Of a stretch of DNA of 64,000 nucleotides, positions 9,841-19,800 are shown one piece after another. Source of the DNA: Bacillus sp. AFS088145 (GTDB taxonomy: Bacteria; Bacillota; Bacilli; Bacillales; Bacillaceae_G). The first letter of the stretch is position 1; every line of letters begins with the position of its first letter. The stretch spans positions 33,967 to 97,966 of the forward strand of contig NZ_NUUX01000025.1 in NCBI RefSeq assembly GCF_002564465.1. Reading direction: 5' to 3'. The notes beneath the pieces were generated by a model, which saw only the letters and a list, made by a program, of their open reading frames with translations, was not told the origin of the DNA and made no database searches. The translations under genes and the position numbers were made by a program.

Positions 9841-10077
9841 TTATTCCTCCTCAACAGTAAAAGGAGTTTGTTCACCCTGTTCATTTAATATAGAAGTCAT
9901 TTGTTTTTCAACTTTAGTAAGCTTCTCTTGACAAATTTGAGAGAGTTTTATACCTTCTTGAAAGTATTCGATCGCTTTTTCAAGTGGTACGTCACCTTGC
10001 TCTAATTTTTGTACGATCATTTCAATTTCTTTTATTGCTTCTTCAAAAGAACGCTCATTTTGTGACAATTGATTCAC
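9841..10077 (-). CDS. xseB: Exodeoxyribonuclease VII small subunit
   Basis: 78 aa, helical, with the family core [20 protein letters not shown] and [15 protein letters not shown] (about 10-47). XseB binds the large subunit to form the single-strand-specific exonuclease VII. The GTG at 10077 overlaps the xseA stop codon (GTGA), suggesting translational coupling. A TTG at 10068 sits at a better distance from AAGGAGA and would give 75 aa. I list the longer form. Confidence 0.93.
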   Translation of the reverse strand: MNQLSQNERSFEEAIKEIEMIVQKLEQGDVPLEKAIEYFQEGIKLSQICQEKLTKVEKQMTSILNEQGEQTPFTVEEE

Positions 10078-11420
10078 TCTCCTTTTACTTCAAGTACTTC
10101 ACAATTTAATTTCCCATCGGTCATTTGTAATTGGAACCGGTCTCCACTTTTTGCTTGTTTAACCGATTTCATTAATTCGTTATCATTTTTATATGCTAAT
10201 GAATAACCTCTGGCCATAACTTTTAATGGGCTAAGTGCATCTAGTGTATGAACTACTCTTTCCATTTCAAATTTCTTCTGGGTAATTAAACGATTAAATT
10301 CTTTTTGTAAAGCCATATGTAATTGCTGGTGCTTTTGCTTTTCAAGCTGAACTCTATTACTTGGATGATGAATAAGTAGCGATGAATTTAGTTCTTTATG
10401 CTTGTTTATTTTAGACTTAACAATTTCATTTATTGATGTATGTAAACGTTCATTAATCCGGTCAAATTGCTCTTGTTTTGGATGGAATAGAGAATTTGGA
10501 TACCTAAAAACATAAGCATCTTGAACAGCCTTTAATTGCGTTTGTTTTCGTTCAATAATCGTATCCATCGCTTTATTAAGTCTTGCTTTTCGAACTGTAA
10601 ATTGCTCAAGTATTTCTCTTTGGCTTAATGAAACTAATTCTGCTGCAGATGTTGGTGTTGGCGCCCTTAGATCAGCGACATAATCAGCAATTGTCGTATC
10701 CGTCTCATGACCCACTGCGGAAATGATTGGGATTTTTGATTCAAAGATTGCTCTCGCTACTATTTCTTCGTTAAAGGCCCAGAGTTCCTCAATAGATCCT
10801 CCGCCCCGTCCGACTATTAACACATCTATTTCTTTCATTTTACCTGCTGTTTCAATTGATTTCACAATCGACGCTTTCGCCCCATCACCTTGTACAAGAG
10901 TCGGAATGACAACTATTTTCCCAATTGGGTATCTTCGTTGAATCGTTGTAATTATATCGCGAACTGCCGCACCAGTTGGTGAAGTAACAACCCCGATTAC
11001 ACTAGGAAAAGAAGGAATCTTTTTCTTAAATTTCTGATCAAAGAGTCCTTCTTCTAATAGTTTTTTCTTCAATTGTTCATAAGCTACAAAGAGACCGCCA
11101 ACCCCATCAGGTTGCATGTCTCTTATGTAGATTTGATAGCTACCAGATCCTGGGTATACATTTATTTCACCTTGTACAATAACTTGCATACCATCAGTTG
11201 GTTGAAATGCGATATTTGCGTTATAGGATTGAAACATGACCGCTGCAATTCTAGCACCATCATCTTTTAACGTAAAATAATAATGACCGCTAGATGAATG
11301 ACGTTTAAAATTTGAGATTTCTCCACGGAGCAGTATATTTTGCAAATTACGATCCGCTTGAAATTTTGCTTTTAAATATTTAGTTAATGCGGTAACAGTA
11401 ACTGGTAGCTTTTCCGTCAT
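10074..11420 (-). CDS. xseA: Exodeoxyribonuclease VII large subunit
   Basis: 448 aa from the ATG at 11420, with GAAGGG upstream. The N-terminal OB-fold (about 1-100; [24 protein letters not shown]) is followed by the catalytic domain with [14 protein letters not shown], the conserved [14 protein letters not shown] and [26 protein letters not shown] long coiled-coil (about 275-400) that binds XseB comes next, then the C-terminal [11 protein letters not shown] segment. The enzyme degrades single-stranded DNA to short oligonucleotides. Confidence 0.97.
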   Translation of the reverse strand: MTEKLPVTVTALTKYLKAKFQADRNLQNILLRGEISNFKRHSSSGHYYFTLKDDGARIAAVMFQSYNANIAFQPTDGMQVIVQGEINVYPGSGSYQIYIRDMQPDGVGGLFVAYEQLKKKLLEEGLFDQKFKKKIPSFPSVIGVVTSPTGAAVRDIITTIQRRYPIGKIVVIPTLVQGDGAKASIVKSIETAGKMKEIDVLIVGRGGGSIEELWAFNEEIVARAIFESKIPIISAVGHETDTTIADYVADLRAPTPTSAAELVSLSQREILEQFTVRKARLNKAMDTIIERKQTQLKAVQDAYVFRYPNSLFHPKQEQFDRINERLHTSINEIVKSKINKHKELNSSLLIHHPSNRVQLEKQKHQQLHMALQKEFNRLITQKKFEMERVVHTLDALSPLKVMARGYSLAYKNDNELMKSVKQAKSGDRFQLQMTDGKLNCEVLEVKGE

Positions 11421-11454
11421 GCATAGCCCTTCTTTCATTCTTACAAAGCAAAGA

Positions 11455-12330
11455 TTAAAGTTTAGTACTCAAATTTAATTTATGATCAATTTGAGAAGCT
11501 GCTTTTAACGTATTATGAAGTAGCATTGTAATTGTCATTGGACCTACTCCACCTGGTACAGGAGTAATATAACCAGCAACATTTTTTACATCTTCAAAAT
11601 TTACGTCTCCGCATAATTTGCCATTTTCGTCTCTATTCATGCCGACGTCAATAACAATTGCTCCCTCTTTAACATAATCAGCTGTAATTAATTTTGCTAC
11701 ACCAATAGCAACAATTAAAATATCAGCCTGCTTTGTAATATCTTTTAGATTAGTTGTACGTGAATGTGTATAAGTAACCGTTGCATTTTCGTTTAAGAAT
11801 AGTTGTCCAACTGGTTTCCCTACAATATTACTACGTCCAATAACAACGACATGTTTTCCACTAATCGGAATATTTGTATTTTCTATTAATTTTAATATAC
11901 CAAAAGGAGTACAAGGTAGTAATGAATCTTGATTCGTCATCATTCTTCCAATATTAATTGGATGAAATCCATCAACATCTTTTAATGGAGAAATTGTTTC
12001 AATAACTTTCTTTTCTGAGATATGAGCAGGTAATGGCAACTGAACTAAAATACCATGAATTGACTGATCATCGTTTAATTTGTTTACAACGGATAATAAC
12101 TCATCTTCAGTAACTGTTTCAGGTAATTCAATTACTTCAGAATACATTCCTAATTCATTACATGCTTTATGCTTCGAATTCACATATGTTCTTGAAGCAG
12201 AATTATTTCCAACTAAAACAACTGCTAAACCTGGTGTAACACCTTGATTTTTTAATTCTGAAACACCATTCTTTAATTCCTCACGAATTGATACTGAAAC
12301 TTCTTTACCATTAATTAATGTTGCTACCAT
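11455..12330 (-). CDS. folD: FolD, methylenetetrahydrofolate dehydrogenase/cyclohydrolase
   Basis: 291 aa, usual length. The catalytic Lys/Tyr region reads [12 protein letters not shown] (about 46-57) and the conserved VQLPLPAHI and [13 protein letters not shown] follow. A Rossmann NADP site contains [13 protein letters not shown] (about 163), and the end has the [10 protein letters not shown] signature. It interconverts 5,10-methylene-THF and 10-formyl-THF, linking the glycine cleavage and serine C1 supply to purines. GGGGGAAAT precedes the ATG. It lies 37 nt after nusB. Confidence 0.97.
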   Translation of the reverse strand: MVATLINGKEVSVSIREELKNGVSELKNQGVTPGLAVVLVGNNSASRTYVNSKHKACNELGMYSEVIELPETVTEDELLSVVNKLNDDQSIHGILVQLPLPAHISEKKVIETISPLKDVDGFHPINIGRMMTNQDSLLPCTPFGILKLIENTNIPISGKHVVVIGRSNIVGKPVGQLFLNENATVTYTHSRTTNLKDITKQADILIVAIGVAKLITADYVKEGAIVIDVGMNRDENGKLCGDVNFEDVKNVAGYITPVPGGVGPMTITMLLHNTLKAASQIDHKLNLSTKL

Positions 12331-12367
12331 TTTAATTTCCCCCTATGCATATAAACAATCTATCTAT

Positions 12368-12748
12368 TTAGAATTTTGATAATACCGCATTGATAAATTT
12401 ACTAGAATCATCATCACCGTAAACTTTAGCAATTTCAATCGCTTCATTGATTGCTACACTTTTCGGAACATCCTCTAAGTAAGTAATTTCTACAAGAGCG
12501 ATTCTAAGGATATTGCGATCAACGTTGCCTAAACGATCAATCGTCCAGCTTTCGATATTTGAAGCTAATTGTTCGTCAATCACTTCTTTATGACTAACAA
12601 AATTGGTTACAATTGCCTCTAAAAATGCATCTTGTTTTTCTTCAGCTTCTTCTAATACATGCTCTAATGCATCTGAAGCATTTGCTTCACTTAAATCCAT
12701 TTGGAATAATGTTTGTAATGCAAGTTCCCTTGCTTTTCTACGTTTCAT
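12368..12748 (-). CDS. nusB: NusB transcription antitermination factor
   Basis: 126 aa from the ATG at 12748 (MKRRKARELALQTLFQMD), with AAGGAG 12 nt upstream; an upstream in-frame extension to 12859 is low-complexity and lacks a ribosome site. All-helical NusB fold with the typical end VPKSVAINEAIEIAKVYGDD and SSKFINAVLSK. With NusE (S10) it binds boxA RNA in rRNA leaders and supports processive antitermination. It is separated from yqhY by an acetyltransferase gene and a terminator, unlike the tight B. subtilis arrangement. Confidence 0.95.
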   Translation of the reverse strand: MKRRKARELALQTLFQMDLSEANASDALEHVLEEAEEKQDAFLEAIVTNFVSHKEVIDEQLASNIESWTIDRLGNVDRNILRIALVEITYLEDVPKSVAINEAIEIAKVYGDDDSSKFINAVLSKF

Positions 12749-13152
12749 CAAAATAATAAACTCCTTTAAGCTAAATTCATCATTCGTTGCATAGGTAATA
12801 ACGAATTCTAATTTTGTATAGTAACACGTTATTTTACCATTTTTTTTAATAAGTTCCAACGACTGTCTGTATTAACTCTAATTTTTATTATTATTAACGT
12901 TTCTAAGCAAACTCAATACTTTAAACTGTTTTCTACATTTTAACTTAAAATCTAATAAAATAACAGAATAATGTTTGTGTTTTTATAAAAAAAATTCCTT
13001 TTTCTTACTTTATAATAATATTTATATACCAAAACACGAACATTCTGATAGATAGATTAAGAAAATGCGGGATTAAAGGGGGTGCAAAAGATTTTTAGGA
13101 AATAAAAAAAATTTCCAACTAATACCAGATTTTATTATCTTTCCTGTCCTTC
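12749..13152. other. AT-rich spacer between nusB and the acetyltransferase
   Basis: About 400 bp with no credible ORF. It should hold the nusB-folD promoter, but I could not single one out with confidence. A short GGAAAT/ATTTCC hairpin around 13098-13117 may be a weak terminator for the acetyltransferase gene. Confidence 0.35.
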
Positions 13153-13698
13153 CTAACTCCCAAGCCATTCATGTTCCAGTATGCTGTATAAATAAGTGTC
13201 TCTCCAACCGTCTCTTAATAATAGATCTTCACGCATTTTACCTTCTAAATTTAATCCGCATTTTTCAAGTACTTTTGCTGATGCAATATTTCTAACATCA
13301 CATGTCGCAAATATTCGATGAAGTTTAAAATTTTTAAATCCAAATGAAATTACTTCTTTAGTAGCTTCACTAGCAAATCCCATGCCCCAATAGTTCGGAT
13401 GAATTATATACCCTATTTCACCTATTTGATTAACTTCATCCCTAATATTAAACTCGATTGATCCTATTAATTCATCGGTTTTCTTTTCTATAATTGCAAA
13501 TGCAAATCTAGTTCTAGTTATTTGTTTCATATCTTCTAGTATGTTATGAATGAATTCCTTAGTCTCACTCTCTGTATTCGGTCCCCATGGCTGAAATTGA
13601 CATACAACTAATTGTGATGCATATTTATGTACTTGCTTCCAATCGCTTTCAACAAATTCACGTAAGTTTGTTCTATTTGAGCTCAAATTTAAGATCAT
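13153..13698 (-). CDS. GNAT N-acetyltransferase, RimJ/RimL-like
   Basis: 181 aa with RBS AGGTGAC just before the ATG. The acetyltransferase_3 pattern is visible: an N-terminal TNLREFVESDW strand, the central IGEIGYIIHPNYWGMGFASEA acetyl-CoA loop (about 93-113), and RNIASAKVLEKCGLNLEGKMRED near the end. This subfamily contains ribosomal-protein N-terminal acetylases and many amino-group acetylases; the substrate cannot be told from sequence. It stands between the yqhY terminator and nusB with its own spacing, so it is probably a separate transcript inserted into a normally contiguous pair. Confidence 0.85.
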   Translation of the reverse strand: MILNLSSNRTNLREFVESDWKQVHKYASQLVVCQFQPWGPNTESETKEFIHNILEDMKQITRTRFAFAIIEKKTDELIGSIEFNIRDEVNQIGEIGYIIHPNYWGMGFASEATKEVISFGFKNFKLHRIFATCDVRNIASAKVLEKCGLNLEGKMREDLLLRDGWRDTYLYSILEHEWLGS

Positions 13699-13850
13699 AT
13701 TGTCACCTATTTCTATTTCATTTGTAAATAAATTTTAACATATTTCAAAATATTTAATCCGTTATATTAGAACTGGACGAAGGATACACCAAAATGAAAA
13801 AACTGCATAAAACTTTAAAGACTGTCCTTATTTCTTATCTAGCAAAACAA

Positions 13851-13883
13851 AAAAAGAGCCTCTATTAAATAGAGGCTCTTTTT
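13851..13883 (-). terminator. Intrinsic terminator of the accB-accC-yqhY operon
   Basis: Perfect 14-bp inverted repeat AAAAAGAGCCTCTA / TAGAGGCTCTTTTT with a 5-nt loop, directly beyond the yqhY stop on the minus strand. Confidence 0.9.
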
Positions 13884-13889
13884 ATAATA

Positions 13890-14288
13890 TTAAAGTTCAA
13901 TTGGAGCTTCTTGCTCAGGTTTCGTATCGAATTGAACTCCTACTACGTGAACATTTACTTCAGATAATTCAAGACCTGTCATCGTTAATAATGCTTGACG
14001 AATATTGTCTTGTACATTACCTGCTACAGTTGGGATTGACTTACCAAATTTAACTAGAATGTATACATCGATTGTAATTCGATCTTCTGATAAATCAACT
14101 CGGACACCTTTACCGTGATATTTCTTACCGATAATTTCAGAAATACCAGATGCTAGGTTTCCACGCATGCTTGAAACACCTTCAACTTCAGCAGCTGCAA
14201 TACCAGCAATTACTTCGATTACTTCAGGTGCGATTTCTACTCGACCTAATGTCGCAGTACCCATTTCTAAAATTTGATTTTCGTTCAT
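13890..14288 (-). CDS. yqhY: YqhY, Asp23/Gls24 family protein
   Basis: 132 aa matching the Asp23 (DUF322) pattern: GRVEIAPEVIEVIAGIAAAEVEGV, then GKGVRVDLSEDRITIDVYILVKFGKSIP, then IRQALLTMTGLELSEVNVHVVGV. No catalytic motif or membrane segment is visible. In Bacillus it is co-encoded with accB-accC, 15 nt downstream of accC here, and has been tied to control of acetyl-CoA carboxylase activity. The sequence shows only the genetic linkage. RBS GGAGGGAT precedes the ATG. Confidence 0.93.
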   Translation of the reverse strand: MNENQILEMGTATLGRVEIAPEVIEVIAGIAAAEVEGVSSMRGNLASGISEIIGKKYHGKGVRVDLSEDRITIDVYILVKFGKSIPTVAGNVQDNIRQALLTMTGLELSEVNVHVVGVQFDTKPEQEAPIEL

Positions 14289-14303
14289 ACAGATCCCTCC
14301 ACT

Positions 14304-15653
14304 TTATCCTTTAACAAGCGCATGCTCCTCAAGGAATTTAGTATTATACTTCCCTTTTACGAAGATTTCATTTTGCAATAAATTTAAATGGAATGGAATT
14401 GTTGTGTAAATTCCTTCTACCACAAATTCTTCAAGTGCTCTTATCATTATAGCAATTGCTTCTTCTCTTGTCTTGCCATGTACGATAACTTTCGCAATCA
14501 TTGAATCATAATATGGCGGAATTGTGTACCCGCTATATACAGCAGAATCAACACGAACATTCGGACCACCTGGTGGTAAATACGTAATGATTTTACCAGG
14601 AGACGGCATAAAGTTCTTATCTGGATTTTCAGCATTAATACGACACTCAATTGACCATCCTTTTAAAGATACGTCTGATTGAGTTATTTTTAATGGATGA
14701 CCTTTAGCAATTAATAATTGTTGCTTAATAAGATCAATACCAGAAATATATTCAGTTACAGGATGCTCAACTTGAATACGTGTGTTCATTTCCATAAAGA
14801 AGAAGTTTTTAGTATGTGGTTCATAAATAAACTCAACTGTACCTGCACCCCAGTAATTTACTGCTTCAGCTGCACGAACAGCTGCTAGACCCATTTTTTG
14901 ACGAGTTTCTTCGTCTAAAACAGGAGATGGCGCTTCTTCTACTAATTTTTGAAGACGACGTTGAATTGTGCAATCACGTTCTCCAAGATGAATCGTATTA
15001 CCATGTTCATCTGCTAAAACTTGAATTTCAACATGTCTAAAATCAGTTATATATCTTTCAAGATATACACCCGGATTACCGAAAGCTGTTTGAGCTTCTT
15101 GTTGAGTGATTTGTATACCTTTTTCAAGTTCGGTTTCATCTTTTGCTACACGGATACCTTTACCACCGCCACCTGCTGTAGCTTTGATAATAACTGGATA
15201 GCCGATTTCTGCAGCAATCTTTTTACCATCTTCTATACTTTGAATAATACCTTGTGAACCAGGTACTACTGGTACACCTGCTTCTTTCATTGTTTCACGA
15301 GCAACGTCTTTTGTACCCATTTTAGAAATGGAATCAGCCGTTGGTCCAATGAATTTCACATTGCACTCTGTACATAATTCTGCAAAACTAGCATTTTCTG
15401 ATAAGAAACCATAACCAGGATGGATTCCGTCACAACCAGTTAATTTTGCAATACTAATGATATTAGTCATATTTAAATAACTATCTTTTGATAATTTAGG
15501 ACCGACACAATAAGCTTCATCAGCCATTTGAACATGTAATGCTTCTTTATCTCCTTCAGAGTAAATAGCAACTGTTTCAATATTTAATTCTTTACATGCT
15601 CTAATAATTCGAATGGCGATTTCTCCTCGATTCGCTATTAAAACCTTTTTCAT
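14304..15653 (-). CDS. accC: Biotin carboxylase subunit of acetyl-CoA carboxylase
   Basis: 449 aa. The N-terminal [17 protein letters not shown], the ATP-grasp glycine loop [13 protein letters not shown] (about 159-171), ERDCTIQRR and the catalytic block [14 protein letters not shown] (about 287-300) are all present. It carboxylates biotin on AccB using ATP and bicarbonate, the first half-reaction toward malonyl-CoA. It lies 43 nt downstream of accB and 15 nt ahead of yqhY, so the three form one operon. Confidence 0.98.
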   Translation of the reverse strand: MKKVLIANRGEIAIRIIRACKELNIETVAIYSEGDKEALHVQMADEAYCVGPKLSKDSYLNMTNIISIAKLTGCDGIHPGYGFLSENASFAELCTECNVKFIGPTADSISKMGTKDVARETMKEAGVPVVPGSQGIIQSIEDGKKIAAEIGYPVIIKATAGGGGKGIRVAKDETELEKGIQITQQEAQTAFGNPGVYLERYITDFRHVEIQVLADEHGNTIHLGERDCTIQRRLQKLVEEAPSPVLDEETRQKMGLAAVRAAEAVNYWGAGTVEFIYEPHTKNFFFMEMNTRIQVEHPVTEYISGIDLIKQQLLIAKGHPLKITQSDVSLKGWSIECRINAENPDKNFMPSPGKIITYLPPGGPNVRVDSAVYSGYTIPPYYDSMIAKVIVHGKTREEAIAIMIRALEEFVVEGIYTTIPFHLNLLQNEIFVKGKYNTKFLEEHALVKG

Positions 15654-15696
15654 TTCTTCACCTTCTCTAGTAAAGTACTGTTAATTTTGTAGATAC

Positions 15697-16182
15697 TTAG
15701 GCCTTTACCAAGAATAATGGTTGACCGTATTCTACTAATTGACCATTTTTAGCAAGTACTTCAACGATTTCGCCTTCAATTTCAGCCTCAATTTCATTAA
15801 ATAGCTTCATTGCTTCAACGATACAAACGATTGAATCATTTTTAATGCGATCGCCGATTGATACGTATTCTTTTGCATCAGGAGATGGAGATGCGTAGAA
15901 TGTACCTACCATCGGTGATGTAATCTTATGTAAGTTACTTGTATCTTCTTTTTCCACTACAGGTGCAGCAGCTTCTGTAGCAACTGGTCTTTCTAAAGTT
16001 GCAACTGGAGCAGATGTAACTACAGGAGCTACCTCTTGGTGTAAAACAGGAGCAGATGTAACGACAGTTGTTTGTCCACCTTTTTTAATTTTAACGATAG
16101 CACCATTATCCTCAAATTCGAATTCATTTATTGTTGATTGATCGATTAACTTAATTAATTCTCTAATTTCATGAATTTTCAT
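15697..16182 (-). CDS. accB: Biotin carboxyl carrier protein of acetyl-CoA carboxylase
   Basis: 161 aa from the ATG at 16182 with AAGGGGTG upstream. The N-terminal helix ([16 protein letters not shown]) is followed by a flexible linker rich in A, P, V and T (about 40-85), and a lipoyl/biotinyl domain with the biotinylation site VEAMKLFNE and the conserved [11 protein letters not shown]. It carries biotin between AccC and the AccA/AccD carboxyltransferase. Confidence 0.97.
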   Translation of the reverse strand: MKIHEIRELIKLIDQSTINEFEFEDNGAIVKIKKGGQTTVVTSAPVLHQEVAPVVTSAPVATLERPVATEAAAPVVEKEDTSNLHKITSPMVGTFYASPSPDAKEYVSIGDRIKNDSIVCIVEAMKLFNEIEAEIEGEIVEVLAKNGQLVEYGQPLFLVKA

Positions 16183-16626
16183 TCTGTTCACCCCTTAAGA
16201 CATATAGTCTAATCTTATAACCTAATACTAAACTTTTCAACAAATTAATTTTACCAAAGTAATTCCTAATTATTTTTAGCTATTTTACAAGGAATATTTA
16301 TATATTATTCCTTACCAAAAATAATTCAATATAAACTATTATAACAGGGAAAACCAAAGACAGAAAGTGCATAGGAATTAGGAATAATCCCAAAATTCAA
16401 TTTAATTATTTATAAGCTTATTAAAAAAAATGAAGAGCCATTAGTTTATCCCACTGGCAACAGGTGATCTAAACAATGGACAGCCTTTTATTTTGGCTAT
16501 TACATACACAATGTTCTTCTAAATTGGTACTTAGTCGATTTTCATTCCAGGTTGAAAATCACCATTACGCTGACTTCATTTATTTTGAAAAATTGGTCAA
16601 ACGACAATTGCCTTTTATACAAAATG
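16183..16626. other. Non-coding accB-spoIIIAH interval
   Basis: No ORF is credible. The part next to accB is very AT-rich and presumably carries the accB promoter. Between about 16432 and 16497 an imperfect long stem can be drawn (CCATT-GTTTA against TAAAC-AATGG) beside a second short hairpin AGCC/GGCT. Its role is unknown. Confidence 0.3.
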
Positions 16627-16653
16627 ATAGCCAGTAGAATGACTCCTACTGGC
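16627..16653 (-). terminator. Hairpin at the end of the spoIIIA operon
   Basis: GCCAGTAG / CTACTGGC, a perfect 8-bp stem with a short loop, 14 nt past the spoIIIAH stop. The following U-tract on the minus strand is interrupted (TATCATTTTG), so it is a moderate terminator candidate. Confidence 0.5.
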
Positions 16654-16666
16654 TTTGTTCATAAAA

Positions 16667-17263
16667 TTATTTAACTTGGAATTTTACAACTACTAATTTT
16701 TCACCTAAGACACTTCTTGTCATTTGAATGATGTCATTCGCTGCTTTTCGGCTTGGTTTTGCAGATGTTACATCTACTTTTACTTCATCTTTGTCAGAAC
16801 GAACTAGTGCATCTTTATAACCAGCTTCTTTAATCATAGTTTCTACATCTGATTCTAAAGCAGTTAATTTTTGAAGTTCGTTCATATTAGTGAATGCATC
16901 ACTCTTCTCTTGTGCTGATGCAGTTGCTGAGTCAACAGTAGCTTTATATTCATCAATTAATTGACTTCTTTCATCTTCTTGTTCCATACGTTGTTTTAAG
17001 AATACTTCACTAGTAGAATTTTCTTGAGAAGCAGTTTCTTTATCGTTTTGTTTAGAAGTATCTGAGTTTTGTTTAGAAGTATCTGTTTTAGAATCTGTTT
17101 TCTTAGTATCTTTAGGCGTTGAGTCTAATGAATCTGTATTTGTGCTATTATTCATGTTCATAAAACTTGTTGTTTTTAAATTATCAGGTGTCGTAACATA
17201 ATAAACTGATAATACAACTACTAAACTTAACATTGTTAATAACCAAATTGTTTGTTTTTTCAT
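16667..17263 (-). CDS. spoIIIAH: SpoIIIAH, mother-cell component of the feeding-tube channel
   Basis: 198 aa. A single N-terminal membrane segment (IWLLTMLSLVVVLSVYYV) is followed by a low-complexity S/T/K/D/N linker (about 30-85) with short repeats of DTSKQN, then a C-terminal ring-building domain (about 90-198) related to YscJ/FliF. In the family it crosses the mother-cell membrane and binds forespore SpoIIQ, joining the two cells during engulfment. Last gene of the eight-gene operon, 21 nt after spoIIIAG. Confidence 0.95.
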   Translation of the reverse strand: MKKQTIWLLTMLSLVVVLSVYYVTTPDNLKTTSFMNMNNSTNTDSLDSTPKDTKKTDSKTDTSKQNSDTSKQNDKETASQENSTSEVFLKQRMEQEDERSQLIDEYKATVDSATASAQEKSDAFTNMNELQKLTALESDVETMIKEAGYKDALVRSDKDEVKVDVTSAKPSRKAANDIIQMTRSVLGEKLVVVKFQVK

Positions 17264-17284
17264 TTAACTTTTACCTTCTTCCTC

Positions 17285-17977
17285 TTATTTTTTGGGTTGT
17301 ACAGAGACACGATAGCTTGGTACATCAAGTAATCGTGTAACAGCTTCTCTAATCATTTGTTTAATTTCTAGGTTTTGTGCACCTTTGGCTACAATTAGTA
17401 CGCCTCTAATCCTTGGCATTTCAGTCTCGACTACTACTGGTTCTTGTTTATCTCCGTTATCAATAATGACAACTTGCTCTTCTTGTGATTGATCATCAAT
17501 ATTTCGTGTTCCACCTTGTTTATCTGTTTCATCAGTTTCTTGAGTTCGATTTGTTTTATTTGTTTGATAGACTTTTTTTTCACTACCTTCAAGATTTACT
17601 TCTACTTTTACATTACTTACACCAGCCATATTATTTAATGTGTCAGTAAGTTGCTGCTCGTATTTTTTTTCAATTTCTTCTATTTTGTTCGATGAGGATT
17701 TTCCACCACCACTTCCAAGAGTCTCAACAGCTTGTTCATTATTTTTTGGTGTTCCACTCGTTTCTGTGGAAATAGGTGAAAGCATTGAATTCGTTTTTTG
17801 ATTTGTATTAGCAAATAGACTGCTTGCAATCATCCAACAAATCCCGAGTCCCAGTAGAGCTAGTACATATTTTCTCGTCAGTTTAAATGGACTTTTTTCT
17901 TTGTCAGAAGAGGTTTTGTCATCGCCATTTCCTTTTAGAAAGTCTGCTAATTTTATTGGTGGAATCTTTTTCTTCAT
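17285..17977 (-). CDS. spoIIIAG: SpoIIIAG, ring-forming channel protein
   Basis: 230 aa. The N-terminal cytoplasmic stretch (MKKKIPPIKLADFLKGNG) precedes a transmembrane helix (YVLALLGLGICWMIASSLF, about 38-56), a linker, and a C-terminal ring-building motif split by a polar insertion (about 105-170, rich in T, E, Q, D). Family members form a large ring between mother cell and forespore. GGAGGGGAG lies upstream of the ATG. Confidence 0.94.
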   Translation of the reverse strand: MKKKIPPIKLADFLKGNGDDKTSSDKEKSPFKLTRKYVLALLGLGICWMIASSLFANTNQKTNSMLSPISTETSGTPKNNEQAVETLGSGGGKSSSNKIEEIEKKYEQQLTDTLNNMAGVSNVKVEVNLEGSEKKVYQTNKTNRTQETDETDKQGGTRNIDDQSQEEQVVIIDNGDKQEPVVVETEMPRIRGVLIVAKGAQNLEIKQMIREAVTRLLDVPSYRVSVQPKK

Positions 17978-17983
17978 TTGTCA

Positions 17984-18601
17984 TTACTCCCCTCCTTCCA
18001 TCTTGACTTCGATTTGCTTGTCCTCAAGCTCCCATTTATTTGCTAAAAAAGTTTGTAACTCTTGTTGTTTAATTTTTTCATCGTCTGTCTGAACAGGCTG
18101 ATCGGTATTAATTGATACTTCTTGAACAGGTTCTACATTGCTTGTCTCATCTTTTTTAGGGCCAACGTAAACGATTACTTTAGAAAGATCCTGAGCTGTT
18201 TTGACTGTATTAACTCCATCTTTTACTTGTAAATCCACATTTGTTATGACCTGTTCAAATTCTTTTGTAAAGCTTTTTTCAACGTCCTTTTTCATTTGGA
18301 CAGCCATTTGTTTTAATATATATGCACGTTCTGCTTCTTGTATTTCATTTTTCTTATTATTTATTTCATTTTTTATTTCGCCATTTGCTTCATACGTTTT
18401 AGACTGGTACCCAGCTAGCACTTCTTTTATATTTACTCTGAATAATTGAAAAATTGGCTGGAGCATCATGACAATTAATAATAGACTGGCTACAAATCGT
18501 ACATATTTTGCTAAGCCGGTATTTGGAATTAACATCATAATGACGGTTGCAACTAATATATAGACGATAATATTTGAAACCCAGTGTATAAAGAATTCCA
18601 T
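17984..18601 (-). CDS. spoIIIAF: SpoIIIAF, sporulation channel component
   Basis: 205 aa. Two N-terminal membrane helices (IIVYILVATVIMMLIP and FVASLLLIVMMLQPIFQLF) precede a soluble domain that starts with a charged helical stretch (about 75-115) and ends in the ring-building-like fold. It overlaps nothing but is only 6 nt from spoIIIAG and 8 nt from spoIIIAE. RBS AGGTGAAA. Confidence 0.93.
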   Translation of the reverse strand: MEFFIHWVSNIIVYILVATVIMMLIPNTGLAKYVRFVASLLLIVMMLQPIFQLFRVNIKEVLAGYQSKTYEANGEIKNEINNKKNEIQEAERAYILKQMAVQMKKDVEKSFTKEFEQVITNVDLQVKDGVNTVKTAQDLSKVIVYVGPKKDETSNVEPVQEVSINTDQPVQTDDEKIKQQELQTFLANKWELEDKQIEVKMEGGE

Positions 18602-18609
18602 TTTTTCAC

Positions 18610-19779
18610 CTACCTAAACATGACGACAATGTTTCCTGCCGCTATTATTAAAGTCATACTTAAGAAAAACATTAATGAAACAATTGATAAACAAACAAAT
18701 AAATAAGTTACACTTTTTCCGATCGTATCAATTGTGCTAATGATATTTTTACTTCCAACTGGTTGTAAAATCGCCGCTGAGAATTTATAAATTAAAGCTA
18801 AAACTAATATTTTAATAGCTGGGAATACAACGATTGCTAGTAAAGTAACTAAACCTACTATCCCAACCGTATTTTTTAATAATAAAGACGCACTAATAAC
18901 TGTATCAGTAACGTCTGCAAAAACTTTACCAACAACCGGAACAAAATTACTTGTTACAAATTTAGCTGTTTTTACTGCTACCCCATCCGAAACTGCAGTC
19001 GTCAACCCTTGTACACTTAATACCCCTAAAAAAATAGTTAAAAAGATTCCTAGTACACCTACAGCAACATTTCTTATTAAAGAAGCTAGTTTTGTCACCT
19101 TTAACTCATCATTAATAATGCTTACAATACTTAAAATTGTAGAGACAAGAATTAAAGGTAGTACAAAATACGTCACTAGTAATCCACTTGTATGCATTAA
19201 AAAAATTAAGATTGGATGGAAAACACCAACAGATATGACACCACCTGATGTCGCAATTAAAGCTAGTAAAATAGGTATTAGTGCTCGTAAAAAATCAATC
19301 ATGACTGTAATTGCATCTTGGGTGGCCTGCGTGGCAACATAGAAACTATTTAATGCAAAAACTACTAATACTAGAAAAACGACGTTATCAGCAATCTTAC
19401 TAACCGTACTCTTCTCAAATGCATTTTGTAATGATTGGAGTAAAGAGCTAAAAATAACTAACATAATTAAGATCCCTAATATTTTCCCATTACTTAATAA
19501 CTCAAAAAATATATATTTAGCAAATGCAATAAACCATTCTTGCAATGAAAATTTCTTTTCTCCCTTTATAAATTGGATAAAGTCCCCTTTTTGACTTTCT
19601 GGTAAAAAACCACCATATTGATGAACAACTTCATCCCAATATTGTTGAACTTCATCGATTCCTAACTTTTGTATTTGTTCATTTACTATTTCAGCAGGTG
19701 GAGGAGCAGCTTGTACAATTCTTGGTATTAAAAAAAAGAGAGTAAAGAAAAGAAGAAAAACTTTCATCCTTTTTGACAT
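18610..19779 (-). CDS. spoIIIAE: SpoIIIAE, polytopic membrane protein of the spoIIIA channel
   Basis: 389 aa with a cleavable N-terminal signal sequence (VFLLFFTLFFLIPRIVQAAPPP) and about seven to eight further hydrophobic segments from residue 85 onward. The family is proposed to be the transport-like subunit of the mother cell-forespore channel. AAGGAGGACA is placed well before the ATG. Length and order match the canonical operon. Confidence 0.95.
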   Translation of the reverse strand: MSKRMKVFLLFFTLFFLIPRIVQAAPPPAEIVNEQIQKLGIDEVQQYWDEVVHQYGGFLPESQKGDFIQFIKGEKKFSLQEWFIAFAKYIFFELLSNGKILGILIMLVIFSSLLQSLQNAFEKSTVSKIADNVVFLVLVVFALNSFYVATQATQDAITVMIDFLRALIPILLALIATSGGVISVGVFHPILIFLMHTSGLLVTYFVLPLILVSTILSIVSIINDELKVTKLASLIRNVAVGVLGIFLTIFLGVLSVQGLTTAVSDGVAVKTAKFVTSNFVPVVGKVFADVTDTVISASLLLKNTVGIVGLVTLLAIVVFPAIKILVLALIYKFSAAILQPVGSKNIISTIDTIGKSVTYLFVCLSIVSLMFFLSMTLIIAAGNIVVMFR

Positions 19780-19800
19780 AATGTCCTCCTTTCCTTACAT

